The position numbers were made by a program, and so were the translations under genes. Of a stretch of 64,000 nt of DNA, positions 37,865-46,847 are shown in pieces. Under the pieces are notes generated by a model. The model had not been told where the DNA came from, did not search any database, and saw only the letters and a list, made by a program, of their open reading frames with translations. The DNA is taken from NCBI RefSeq assembly GCF_001562255.1, contig NZ_CP014301.1, forward strand, positions 2,542,001-2,606,000, read 5' to 3'. Positions within the stretch are counted from its first letter, which is position 1; each line of letters opens with the position of its first letter. The DNA is from Bosea sp. PAMC 26642 (lineage in GTDB: Bacteria; Pseudomonadota; Alphaproteobacteria; Rhizobiales; Beijerinckiaceae).

Positions 37865-40207
37865 ATGAGCACCACGCTCGATGCCAGCGACCCTGCCCCC
37901 GAGCAAACCTTCCGGCCCCACACGTCCCATTGGGGCGTGTTCTCGGCGCGGATGCAGGACGGCCAGCTCGAAGTCCGCCCGCATCAAGGCGACCCGGATC
38001 CCAACGAGATCATCCAGAATTTCCCCGCCGCATTGCGTCACCGCGCACGGATCGCGCAGCCCATGGTGCGCCGTGGTTGGCTGGAGCGCGGTCCGGGTCC
38101 CGACGACCGGCGCGGCCGCGACGACTATGTCGCGATGTCGTGGAACGCCGTGCTCGATCTGCTGGGCGCCGAACTCAGCCGCGTGCGCGACGATCACGGA
38201 CCCGGCGCGATCTTCGGGGGATCCTATGGCTGGGCGAGCGCCGGCCGCTTCCACCATGCGCAGAGCCAGATCCACCGCTTCCTGAACACCTCGACCGGCG
38301 GCTATGTCCGCTCGGTCAACAGCTATTCGTCGGGCGCCTCCGCCGTCCTCGTGCCGCACATCATCGGCGACTACGAGGATCTGGTGAAGCGCAACGTCTC
38401 CTGGGAGCAGATCGCCGATCACAGCGAGATCGTGATCGCCTTCGGCGGCATGGCGCTGAAGAACAGCATGGTCGCCGGCGGCAGCATCAGCAAGCATGTC
38501 GAGCGCGGCGCGATGGATCGCGCGCGGGCCAGGGGCTGCGAATTCGTGCTGGTCGGCCCGCTGCGCGGGGACCTGCCCGAGGAGGCCGGCGCCGAATGGG
38601 TCTCCAGCATCCCCGGCACCGACACCGCGCTGATGATGGCGCTGGTCCACACGCTCGTCGTGAACGGCCTGCACGATCGAGACTTCCTCGAACGCTACAC
38701 GGTCGGCTGGCCGATCTTCGAGCGCTACCTGCTCGGGGAGAGCGACGGGCAACCCAAGGACGCGGCATGGGCCGCGAGCATCACAGGCGTGTCGGCCGAT
38801 ACGATCACGGCGCTTGCAAAGCGGCTCCACGGCAAACGCGCGCTCGTTGTCGTGGCGCACGCGCTCCAACGCGCCGAGCATGGCGAGCAGCCGGTCTGGA
38901 TGGGCATGGTCCTGGCTGCTGCGCTCGGCCAGATCGGCCTCCCCGGCGGAGGCTATGGCTATGGGCTGGGCGCCATCGCCTATTACGGACGGCGCTACAA
39001 CGCCGCCCCAATTCCGACCTTCTCGCAAGGGCGCAACGCCGTCGCCGATTTCATTCCGGTCGCGCGCATCTCGGACATGCTGCTGAACCCCGGTACGCAA
39101 TACCGCTACAACGGCCAGACCCGGACCTATCCCGATATCAGGCTGGTCTACTGGGCCGGCGGCAATCCCTTCCATCACCACCAGGATCTCAACCGCCTCC
39201 GGCAGGCCTTCGCGAAGATCGACACCCTCGTCGTCCACGAACTCGCCTGGACCGCGACCGCCCGTCACGCCGATATCGTTCTGCCCTGCACGATGACGCT
39301 GGAGCGCGAGGACATCGGCGGCAACTCGAACGATCCGCTGCTCGTGCCGATGCATCCCGTGGCCGAACCTTATGGCGAGGCACGCGACGACTACGCGATC
39401 TTCGCCGGCCTCGCCGAGCGACTGGGCACGGCGCAGGCCTTCACCGAAGGCCGTTCGGTGCGCCAATGGCTGGAGCATCTCTACGAGCCGACACGGGCAG
39501 CGCTCGCACAGCAGGGCCTGCCGGCACCAAGCTTCGCCGAGTTCTGGGCAAGCGAAGGCTACGAACTGCCGCAGCAGCCCGACGATGGCGGTCGCCTGCA
39601 CGCCTTTCGCGACGATCCGACGGGCCGTCCCCTGCCGACGCCGAGCGGCAAGCTGGAAATCCATTCCGAAACGATCGCCAGTTTCGGCGAGGCGGACTGC
39701 CCGGGCCACCCCACCTGGCTCGGGGCGACGAATGTGCCCGACGCGGCATCGCCCTTCATCCTCGTCGCGAACCAGCCGCGCACGCGGTTGCACAGCCAGC
39801 TCGATTTCGGTGGCCATAGCAGCGACGCCAAGCACCGGTGCCGCGAGGTCGCGCGGATGCATCCCGAAGATGCGGCCGCGCGTGGCGTCGGCGACGGCGA
39901 CATCATCCGCATCTCGAACGACCGCGGCGCCTGTCTCGCGGCGGTTATCGTAACCGAAGGCATCCGCCGGGGCGTAATCCAGCTACCCACGGGGGCCTGG
40001 TATGATCCCGTCGATCCCGACGAGGACAAGCCGCTCTGCGTGCACGGCAATCCAAACGTCCTTACGCGAGACGTCGGCACCTCGGCTCTCGCACAGGGTT
40101 GCACCGGGCAGCTGACGACGGTCCAGGTCGAGCGCTTCGACGGAAACCTGCCGCCCATCCAGGCTTTCGAACCGCCGGAACCGAGACCGGTCGAAGCGAC
40201 ACGCTGA
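37865..40207 (+). CDS. Molybdopterin S/N-oxide reductase, BisC-like
   Basis: A 780-residue bis-MGD enzyme of the DMSO reductase family. GGSYGWASAGRFHHAQ places the molybdenum-ligand serine at S120, as in biotin-sulfoxide, DMSO and TMAO reductases. There is no N-terminal CxxC cluster motif and no Tat signal, so a cytoplasmic biotin/methionine-sulfoxide-type reductase is favoured over TorA/DorA. The C-terminal dinucleotide-binding domain (RTRLHSQLD, then CREVARMHPEDA) is complete. It stands alone, without a membrane anchor or dedicated chaperone beside it. Electrons must come from a general donor. Confidence 0.93.
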   Translation: MSTTLDASDPAPEQTFRPHTSHWGVFSARMQDGQLEVRPHQGDPDPNEIIQNFPAALRHRARIAQPMVRRGWLERGPGPDDRRGRDDYVAMSWNAVLDLLGAELSRVRDDHGPGAIFGGSYGWASAGRFHHAQSQIHRFLNTSTGGYVRSVNSYSSGASAVLVPHIIGDYEDLVKRNVSWEQIADHSEIVIAFGGMALKNSMVAGGSISKHVERGAMDRARARGCEFVLVGPLRGDLPEEAGAEWVSSIPGTDTALMMALVHTLVVNGLHDRDFLERYTVGWPIFERYLLGESDGQPKDAAWAASITGVSADTITALAKRLHGKRALVVVAHALQRAEHGEQPVWMGMVLAAALGQIGLPGGGYGYGLGAIAYYGRRYNAAPIPTFSQGRNAVADFIPVARISDMLLNPGTQYRYNGQTRTYPDIRLVYWAGGNPFHHHQDLNRLRQAFAKIDTLVVHELAWTATARHADIVLPCTMTLEREDIGGNSNDPLLVPMHPVAEPYGEARDDYAIFAGLAERLGTAQAFTEGRSVRQWLEHLYEPTRAALAQQGLPAPSFAEFWASEGYELPQQPDDGGRLHAFRDDPTGRPLPTPSGKLEIHSETIASFGEADCPGHPTWLGATNVPDAASPFILVANQPRTRLHSQLDFGGHSSDAKHRCREVARMHPEDAAARGVGDGDIIRISNDRGACLAAVIVTEGIRRGVIQLPTGAWYDPVDPDEDKPLCVHGNPNVLTRDVGTSALAQGCTGQLTTVQVERFDGNLPPIQAFEPPEPRPVEATR

Positions 40208-40265
40208 CGGGAACCTGCGATCGGTCTGATTGCGTGGGTCCGGAACCCGCGCGCCGCCGGCCTGG

Positions 40266-41207
40266 CTATCCGACCTCCCTGGCCCGGCGCCAGGCTCCGG
40301 GGCTCGCGCCGGTCACCTGGCGGAAGACCCGCGTAAAATGGCTCTGGTCGCCGAAGCCGCAGATCAGCGCGATGTCGGCGAGGGGCAGATGCGGCTGGGC
40401 CAGAAGCCTTTTCGCTTCGTCCACCCTCAGTTCCATCAGATAGCGGTGGGGAGCCAGGCCCATGCTGCGCCGGAAGGCACGCGCGAAATGGCTGGGCGTC
40501 AGCCGGCATTCCTGAGCGACCTGCGCGATCGTCAGCTCCGACGACAGCCGCGCCTGCATGATCTCCCTGGCCCGCCGCTCCTGCCACATCGCCAGTCCAC
40601 CGTTCTCCGGCAGCCTGATTCGCCGCAATCCGCCATAGCTTTCGGCAAAATGCGTGAGCAGGCTGAGAGACAGCTGATCGACCAGAAGGCTGTTGGCGCC
40701 CGGCTCGGCCGTCGCCTGGATGAGCGCATGGGAAAGCCCGGTCACGATGGAGTCGGGCACGTCCCGCTTCCATCGTAACGTCGAGATCGCGGGAGCCCCG
40801 TGTTGGTCGGCGATATCGTTCAGGGCCTGTGCGGGTACATAGAACTGAAGTGCGTCGAACTGGCCGCCAAACTCGCATTGAGGCCCGTCGCGCAGATCGA
40901 TCACGCTGACCGTGCCTGCACCGAACGCGTCGGAATAGCGCTGCCTCCCGCCGAGCCAGCAGGAATGCCGGTCGAGATCGTCGAGCTGGTGGAGGATCGA
41001 GAAGGCGGCCTCCATGGCAACGGGCGCCGTCCGTTCGCGGCGCTGCCGGGCACAGGAGAGACGCGTCACGGCGAGCGCAAGCTCGCCTTGCGGCCTGAAA
41101 TCGACGATCTGGTCGCCCGGCATCTCGAGATGATCGGCTATGCGCCGGCCGAAGAAGCCGCTCGCCTCTTGTTTCGGGTCGTGTGAAGCCGGCAGCGCGC
41201 GGGGCAT
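40266..41207 (-). CDS. AraC-family transcriptional regulator
   Basis: A 313-residue regulator with an N-terminal sensor region (about 1-205) and a C-terminal double HTH (about 215-310: ELTIAQVAQECRLTPSHFARAFR and LPLADIALICGFGDQSHFTRVFRQ). The ATG at 41207 is chosen because GGAGGTGA lies 5 bp upstream, a near-ideal ribosome site. It is divergent from a LysR gene, and a 14-bp palindrome lies between them. It converges on the BisC gene. Confidence 0.93.
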   Translation of the reverse strand: MPRALPASHDPKQEASGFFGRRIADHLEMPGDQIVDFRPQGELALAVTRLSCARQRRERTAPVAMEAAFSILHQLDDLDRHSCWLGGRQRYSDAFGAGTVSVIDLRDGPQCEFGGQFDALQFYVPAQALNDIADQHGAPAISTLRWKRDVPDSIVTGLSHALIQATAEPGANSLLVDQLSLSLLTHFAESYGGLRRIRLPENGGLAMWQERRAREIMQARLSSELTIAQVAQECRLTPSHFARAFRRSMGLAPHRYLMELRVDEAKRLLAQPHLPLADIALICGFGDQSHFTRVFRQVTGASPGAWRRAREVG

Positions 41208-41222
41208 TCTCTTCACCTCCAT

Positions 41223-41236
41223 TAGACTTTAGTCTA
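41223..41236. promoter_or_regulatory. 14-bp palindrome between the AraC and LysR genes
   Basis: TAGACT (41223-41228) and AGTCTA (41231-41236) are perfect arms around TT. The site sits directly beside the AraC ribosome site (41211-41219) and 61 bp before the LysR start. A protein bound here would block AraC expression most directly. LysR autoregulation or cross-control is likely but unproven. Confidence 0.6.
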
Positions 41237-41297
41237 GCGGACTGAAGAGCGGCACGAAACGCCCGGCCATGCCGCATGACACGGAAGGAAATTCCGC

Positions 41298-42206
41298 ATG
41301 GATCTGTTCTCGGGCATCACTGTCTTCGTTCAGGTCGCGGACTCGGGCAGCTACGGTGCAGCCGCTCGCGTGCTGGGACTGTCCCCCTCGGCGGTCGGAA
41401 AGGCCGTCCTCCGGCTGGAAGAGCGTCTCGGCGTGCGGCTTTTCCACCGTGACAATCGCAACATCAGCGTGACCGCCGAGGGCCTTCGCTTCCTCGAACG
41501 GTGCCGCACGGCAGTGAGCGAGGTGGCAGAAGCGGAGGCCGACCTCTCCCGATCGACGCAAGCCCCGCAGGGCAAATTGCGGGTCAGCCTGCCGCTGGTC
41601 AGCGAGCAGTGGAACCGCGTCCTTCTCGATTTCATCCAGGCTTTCCCGCTGGTCTCGCTCGAACTCAGCTATACCAACCGGGTGGTCGATCTCGTCGAGG
41701 AAGGCTTCGACGTCGTTCTCAGGATCGGCGAGCTTCAGGATTCCCGCCTGCGGGCAAGGCGCCTCGGGACGTTCCGCCTCGTCCTTGCCGCGTCGCCGGA
41801 TTACCTCCTTCGCCGCGATACGCCGGACACTCTCGATGCTCTCGAGAGCCATGCCTGTCTGCGCAGCCGCAACGCTTCGACATGCCGGCTCTATGACTGG
41901 CCTCTGGGTCCGGACGCCGCCGAGCGCAGCGCAAGACTGACCGACACGCTCGTGGTCGATCACAATGCCATGCTGATCGCCGCGGCGCTGCACGGACATG
42001 GCATCGCCTGCGTACCCGGCTTCTGGGCGCATGAGCACCTGATATCAGGGACGCTCCGGCAGATCCTGGCCGAAGAGACACGCAATGAACGCGGCGTCTC
42101 GGCCGTCTGGCCATCTGGCCGTGGACCGTCGCAAAAACTCTCGGCCTTCCTCGATTTCATGGCCGAGCGGTTGCCCGCCGCATTAAGAGCGAGCGGACCC
42201 GCCTAG
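41298..42206 (+). CDS. LysR-family transcriptional regulator
   Basis: A 302-residue regulator. The HTH is at about 15-60 (SYGAAARVLGLSPSAVGKAVLRLEERLG) and the effector domain at about 90-290. The sequence PEYL-type block (ASPDYLLRRDTP) and SFGIAC-like HGHGIACVPGFW resemble the AaeR/DsdC-like subgroup acting on small organic acids or redox signals. It ends 6 bp from the convergent VOC dioxygenase gene and may regulate it. Confidence 0.93.
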   Translation: MDLFSGITVFVQVADSGSYGAAARVLGLSPSAVGKAVLRLEERLGVRLFHRDNRNISVTAEGLRFLERCRTAVSEVAEAEADLSRSTQAPQGKLRVSLPLVSEQWNRVLLDFIQAFPLVSLELSYTNRVVDLVEEGFDVVLRIGELQDSRLRARRLGTFRLVLAASPDYLLRRDTPDTLDALESHACLRSRNASTCRLYDWPLGPDAAERSARLTDTLVVDHNAMLIAAALHGHGIACVPGFWAHEHLISGTLRQILAEETRNERGVSAVWPSGRGPSQKLSAFLDFMAERLPAALRASGPA

Positions 42207-42212
42207 CCCTGC

Positions 42213-43172
42213 TCAAGGATCTTCGCCCTCCTCGTCTCCGGGCGCGCCCTGCAACGGCGGCAGAAGGTCCTCCAGCTCGCCTCTGCGGGGCTCCAGGAAG
42301 GCGGGCAGGACCAAGCGCTCGCCCAGCACATCAAGGTCCTCGTCGATGAGGAAGCCGGGTCCGTCCGTGGCGATCTCGATGAGGGTGCCGTCCGGACCCC
42401 GAAAATGGATCGACTGGTAGTAGGATCGGTCCTTGCCGGGGTTGACCGCTATACCGAAATGCGAGCGGAGCCGTTCGGCCATTCTCGCTTGATCGAACGC
42501 ATCGCGGGCTCGGAAGGCGACGTGGTGAACGGTTCCAGCCCCTGCCCGGCCCCGTGTCTTCACGCCGGCCTCACGGAGACAGATCCGGCCGCCGGAGTTT
42601 GGATGCGCCGCAAGCGCGACCTGCCCGCCCGCGCGCGCCAGTTCGGAAAAGCCGAGCACATCGACCAGGATCGCGGCCATTTCGGGCATGCTCCGCACAT
42701 TCAGGATCAGCCCTCCGACGCCATGGATACGGCACTCCGCCGGGATCTCGGGATGCTCCCACCGCATGTCATCCGGGACGGAGGAAGCAACGAGCGCGAG
42801 CGGCGTCCCGTCCGGGTCCGCCAGGACGAGGCTGTCCTCTCCGAAAGAGGAGCGCTCCCGCCTGGAGCCGATCGACGCTGCAGCCAGCCGCGCCTCCCAC
42901 CAGGACAGGCTATCAGGCCCGACGCTGAAGTCGATCTGCTCGGCCTCGCCTGCCCCGCGCAGGCCAGCCGTCGCGCCGGACCATGAGAAGAACGACAGCA
43001 ACGTGCCCGGAGCGCCGGTCCGCCCTCCGTAGAAGAGGTGATGCGCGCCGGGGTCCTCGTGCGCCACGGTCCGCTTTACCAGTCGCAGCCCCAGAACGCC
43101 GGTGTAGAAGGCCATGTTGCGCGACATGTTCGCGGAGACGGCCGTTATGTGGTGGAGGCCTCGTCCAGGCAT
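42213..43172 (-). CDS. VOC-superfamily ring-cleaving dioxygenase (MhqA/MhqO-like)
   Basis: A 319-residue protein with two vicinal-oxygen-chelate halves. The metal residues are visible as GLHHITAV (residues 6-13), TVHHVAFRARD and the late glutamate in GTLIEIATDGPGF. This layout matches extradiol dioxygenases acting on hydroquinones or catechols, which help in quinone detoxification. The ATG at 43172 is used; a TTG six codons earlier is possible. The 299 bp upstream hold the promoters of this gene and of the divergent hydrolase at 43472. Confidence 0.88.
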   Translation of the reverse strand: MPGRGLHHITAVSANMSRNMAFYTGVLGLRLVKRTVAHEDPGAHHLFYGGRTGAPGTLLSFFSWSGATAGLRGAGEAEQIDFSVGPDSLSWWEARLAAASIGSRRERSSFGEDSLVLADPDGTPLALVASSVPDDMRWEHPEIPAECRIHGVGGLILNVRSMPEMAAILVDVLGFSELARAGGQVALAAHPNSGGRICLREAGVKTRGRAGAGTVHHVAFRARDAFDQARMAERLRSHFGIAVNPGKDRSYYQSIHFRGPDGTLIEIATDGPGFLIDEDLDVLGERLVLPAFLEPRRGELEDLLPPLQGAPGDEEGEDP

Positions 43173-43471
43173 TGCCGATATGCGCCTCAACCGAAACGCG
43201 ATGGGTTACGCAGGGCCGCTTCTGCAACATCAACTCGTAACATAGCGATCTCCCCTGCCGATCGCAGCGGACTACCGGATCGCCTTGCCTGTCTTGGATA
43301 AAGTCGCGGGAATTTGGACCTGCGCGCGACCGTGACCGCAGCAGCTGGCAACGCTGTCGACCGACGCCATCGCGCCAATCGTCAAAAGATCGTTCGATCA
43401 GACAAGACGGGCGGGCTGGCAGACAGCACCTTGCCGGCGCGAAATCCATCTTCGGCAAGGCAGGACTTACC

Positions 43472-44125
43472 ATGGCAATCAAGGCGACACCCACCCCCGG
43501 CCCGACGCTGGTCAGCCCCAAGGATCACACGCTGATCATGATCGACTTCCAGTCGCAGATGTCCTTCGCGACGAAGTCGATCGATGCGACGCTGCTGCGC
43601 AACAACGCCGCGCTGGTCTCGCAGGCGGCAACCGGTTTCGGCGTCTCGACCATCCTGACGACCGTCGCCGAGAAGAGCTTCTCCGGTCCGATGTACGAGG
43701 AGATCACCAGCGCCTTCCCCGGCCAGAAGCTGATCGACCGCACCTCGATGAACACCTGGGAAGACGCCAACGTCATCGCCCGCGTCAACGAGATCGGCAA
43801 GGATCGCATCGTGCTCGCCGGCCTGTGGACGAGCGTCTGCATCGTCGGGCCGGCATTGTCGGCGCTGGCGCAGGGCTATGAGGTCTACTTCATTGCCGAC
43901 GCTTGCGGAGACATTTCGGACGAGGCGCACACATGCGCGATCGACCGCATGATCCAGGCCGGCGCACGGCCGATGACGGCACTGCAATACCTGCTCGAAC
44001 TGCAGCGCGACTGGGCCCGCACCGAGACCTATGAGATGACCACCGGCATCGCCAAGAAGGTCGGCGGCGCCTACGGCCTCGGCATCATCTACGCAAAGTC
44101 GATGTTCAACGCGCATGAGGCCTGA
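43472..44125 (+). CDS. Isochorismatase-fold cysteine hydrolase (YcaC-like)
   Basis: A 217-residue hydrolase. The fold is marked by LIMIDFQSQM with D25 and by LAGLWTSVCIVGPAL with the nucleophile C123. The long C-terminus with ALQYLLELQRDWAR is characteristic of the YcaC branch rather than nicotinamidases. The substrate of that branch is not established. It opens a five-gene operon with XapX, an amidohydrolase, DoxX and an MFS carrier. Confidence 0.91.
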   Translation: MAIKATPTPGPTLVSPKDHTLIMIDFQSQMSFATKSIDATLLRNNAALVSQAATGFGVSTILTTVAEKSFSGPMYEEITSAFPGQKLIDRTSMNTWEDANVIARVNEIGKDRIVLAGLWTSVCIVGPALSALAQGYEVYFIADACGDISDEAHTCAIDRMIQAGARPMTALQYLLELQRDWARTETYEMTTGIAKKVGGAYGLGIIYAKSMFNAHEA

Positions 44126-44158
44126 CTGCCCTTCGCGGCGGCGACCAGGGAGATCACG

Positions 44159-44434
44159 TTGAAGATGTACATGCTCTCCCTCGGCGCCGGCCTTCTGGTC
44201 GGCGTCATCTACGCCCTGATCAATGTGCGCTCGCCAGCGCCGCCGGTCGTGGCGCTGGTCGGCCTGCTCGGCATCCTGTTGGGCGAGCAGTTGCCGCCAT
44301 TGGTGAAAAGCCTCTGGGGCAAGGAGCCGCCGGCGCAGTCCTGGCTGCATCAGGTCAAGCCGCACATGTTCGGCGATTTGCCGAAGGGCGCGAAGCCAGA
44401 TCGCGATGACACCCGCTCCGAGGAGCGCGGCTGA
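44159..44434 (+). CDS. XapX-domain membrane protein
   Basis: A 91-residue protein with two hydrophobic segments (about 5-24 and 30-46) and the XapX block GLLVGVIYALINVRSPAPPVVALVGLLG split over both. A short hydrophilic tail follows. The TTG at 44159 has AGGGAG 7 bp before it, while the ATG at 44165 is 13 bp away, so TTG is preferred. XapX is a small conserved domain of unknown function, often beside hydrolases like the one upstream. Confidence 0.88.
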   Translation: MKMYMLSLGAGLLVGVIYALINVRSPAPPVVALVGLLGILLGEQLPPLVKSLWGKEPPAQSWLHQVKPHMFGDLPKGAKPDRDDTRSEERG

Positions 44435-44532
44435 TGCCCACACGCCGCGCAGTTCTCGGCGACCTCGCTTTGTCTGGCCCTACCTCCTCTGCCCCCACCG
44501 CGGGGCCCGCTTCGACGACTGGAGACAAGCCC

Positions 44533-46425
44533 ATGACTACCGACATCATGACCGCCGATCTCATCTTCCACAGCGGACTGATCACCACGCTCGATCGCTC
44601 GAACCCGACGGCAAGCGCGGTCGCGATCAAGGACGGCCGGTTCATCGCCGTCGGCGGCCAGGCCGAGGTCATGGCACATGCCGGCCCGGAGACGAAAATC
44701 ATCGACCTGAAGGGCAAGCGCGCGCTGCCCGGCCTGATCGACAACCATCTCCACATCATCCGCGGCGGGCTGAACTTCAACATGGAGCTGCGCTGGGACG
44801 GCGTGCGCTCGCTGGCTGATGCGATGAACATGCTCAAGCGCCAGGTCGCGGTGACGCCGCCGCCGCAATGGGTGCGCGTCGTCGGCGGCTTCACCGAGCA
44901 TCAGTTCGCCGAAAAGCGCCTGCCGACGATCGACGAGATCAACGCGGTGGCGCCTGACACGCCGGTCTTCCTGCTGCATCTCTATGATCGCGCCTTGCTG
45001 AACGGCGCTGCGCTTCGGGCCGTGGGCTACACCAGGGATACGCCGAACCCGCCGGGCGGCGAGATCACGCACGACGCCAACGGCAACCCGACCGGGCTTT
45101 TGCTCGCAAAGCCCAATGCCGGCATCCTCTATGCCACGCTCGCCAAGGGACCGAAGCTGCCCTTCGACTATCAGGTCAACTCGACGCGCCATTTTATGCG
45201 TGAGTTGAACCGGCTTGGCGTTACCGGCGCGATCGATGCCGGCGGCGGCTTCCAGAACTACCCCGACGACTACGCCGTCATCCAGAAGCTCGCCGACGAG
45301 AACCACCTTACCGTCCGCCTCGCCTACAACCTGTTCACGCAGAAGCCGAAGCACGAGAAGGACGACTTCCTCAACTGGACGAAGACCTCCAAGTACAAGC
45401 AAGGCGACGACTATTTCCGCCATAACGGCGCCGGCGAAATGCTGGTCTTCTCCGCCGCCGATTTCGAGGATTTCCGAGAGCCACGCCCCGATATGCCCGC
45501 CGAGATGGAGGACGATCTCGAAGGCGTGGTGCGCATCCTGGCCGAGAACCGCTGGCCCTGGCGCATGCACGCCACCTATGACGAGACGATCTCGCGCGCC
45601 CTCGACGTGTTCGAGAAGGTCGACCAGGACGTATCCCTCAAGGGCCTAAACTGGTTCTTCGACCATGCCGAGACGATCTCGGAGCGCTCGATCGACCGGA
45701 TCGCGGCGCTGGGTGGCGGCGTCGCCGTGCAGCATCGCATGGCCTTCCAAGGCGAATACTTCGTCGAGCGCTACGGGCTGGGAGCCGCCGAGGCGACCCC
45801 GCCGGTCGCCCGCATGCTGGAGAAGGGCATCAAAACGTCGGCCGGCACGGACGCCACCCGCGTCGCTTCCTACAACCCGTGGGTCTCGCTGTCCTGGCTG
45901 ATCACCGGGCGCACCGTGGGGGGCCTGCGCCTCACGCCGGAACGTAACTGCCTCGACCGCGAGACGGCGCTCAGGATGTGGACCGAGAACGTCACCTGGT
46001 TCTCCAACGAAGAGGGCAAGAAGGGCCGCGTCGCGGTCGGCCAGCTCGCCGATCTGATCGTGCCCGACCGCGACTTCTTCTCCTGCCCGGATGATGAGAT
46101 CTCCTACATCTCGGCCCTTTTGACCGTCGTCGGCGGCAAGGTCGTCTACGGCGCGGGCGACTTCGCCAAGCTCGACGAGAGCGCCCCGCCGCCCGCCATG
46201 CCAGACTGGTCGCCGGTCCGGACCTTCAAGGGCTACGGCGCCTGGGGTGAGCCGGACGGTGCCGGCAAGAACTCCCTGCGCCGCACCGCGATGAACTCCT
46301 GCGGCTGTGCCACCGACTGCGGCGTGCATGGCCACGACCATGCCGGCGCCTGGGCCAGAAAGCTGCCCATCGCCGATCTCAAGAGCTTCTGGGGCGCGCT
46401 CGGCTGCGCCTGCTGGGCGGTCTGA
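44533..46425 (+). CDS. YtcJ-like amidohydrolase with Cys/His-rich C-terminal tail
   Basis: A 630-residue metal-dependent hydrolase of the amidohydrolase 3 family. H72 and H74 (GLIDNHLHI) begin the metal site. HATYDE, FDHAET and SAGTDATRVASYNPW supply the later ligands. Sandwich-domain strands frame the barrel. The C-terminus carries an unusual tail with SCGCATDCGVHGHDH and a final GCACW, six Cys and three His in about 50 residues, which could bind a metal. GGAGACA lies just before the ATG at 44533; an earlier ATG at 44434 would add 33 low-complexity residues. Substrate unknown; an amide or carbamate is usual for this family. Confidence 0.9.
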   Translation: MTTDIMTADLIFHSGLITTLDRSNPTASAVAIKDGRFIAVGGQAEVMAHAGPETKIIDLKGKRALPGLIDNHLHIIRGGLNFNMELRWDGVRSLADAMNMLKRQVAVTPPPQWVRVVGGFTEHQFAEKRLPTIDEINAVAPDTPVFLLHLYDRALLNGAALRAVGYTRDTPNPPGGEITHDANGNPTGLLLAKPNAGILYATLAKGPKLPFDYQVNSTRHFMRELNRLGVTGAIDAGGGFQNYPDDYAVIQKLADENHLTVRLAYNLFTQKPKHEKDDFLNWTKTSKYKQGDDYFRHNGAGEMLVFSAADFEDFREPRPDMPAEMEDDLEGVVRILAENRWPWRMHATYDETISRALDVFEKVDQDVSLKGLNWFFDHAETISERSIDRIAALGGGVAVQHRMAFQGEYFVERYGLGAAEATPPVARMLEKGIKTSAGTDATRVASYNPWVSLSWLITGRTVGGLRLTPERNCLDRETALRMWTENVTWFSNEEGKKGRVAVGQLADLIVPDRDFFSCPDDEISYISALLTVVGGKVVYGAGDFAKLDESAPPPAMPDWSPVRTFKGYGAWGEPDGAGKNSLRRTAMNSCGCATDCGVHGHDHAGAWARKLPIADLKSFWGALGCACWAV

Positions 46426-46427
46426 AG

Positions 46428-46847
46428 GTGACAGCGTTCAGACAATCCGCCGCCGCGCTCACGACGCCGTCGGTCCGCTGGCTCGCGCTGCTCCTTCTCT
46501 GCGCTGCCTATATCCAGGGTCCGGTTACGAAGATCCTCGATTTCAACGGCGCGATCGCCGAGATGACCCATTTCGGCCTCTCGCCCGCGCCCGTCTTCGC
46601 AGTCGCCGTGATCGCCTTCGAGCTCGCGGCCTCGGCCCTGATCCTTGCCGGCATCCTGCGCTGGCTCGCGGCGCTTGGCCTGGCAGGCTTTACGCTGATG
46701 GCGACCTTCGTGGCGTTGCGCTTCTGGGAGATGCCGATCGGCCAAGAGCGGATGATGGCGACAAACGCCTTCTTCGAGCATCTCGGGCTGATCGGCAGCT
46801 TCCTGCTTGTCGCCTGGCACGATCTGCGTGACGAGGCCAGCCCATGA
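46428..46847 (+). CDS. DoxX-family membrane protein
   Basis: A 139-residue protein with four predicted helices, for example WLALLLLCAAYIQGPVTKI and LILAGILRWLAALGLAGFTLMATFVAL. GTG start directly after the amidohydrolase stop. DoxX-like proteins are linked to thiosulfate/quinone chemistry and to redox or detoxification complexes. The last four bases overlap the MFS start. Confidence 0.88.
   Translation: MTAFRQSAAALTTPSVRWLALLLLCAAYIQGPVTKILDFNGAIAEMTHFGLSPAPVFAVAVIAFELAASALILAGILRWLAALGLAGFTLMATFVALRFWEMPIGQERMMATNAFFEHLGLIGSFLLVAWHDLRDEASP

Noticed and set aside
37766..39862. 698-codon minus-strand frame
   Set aside because: Shadow of the BisC-like gene; lacks any recognisable motif.
44434..44532. 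N-terminal extension of the amidohydrolase (possible Tat signal)
   Set aside because: Has an RR but no hydrophobic core; the internal ATG at 44533 has a better ribosome site.
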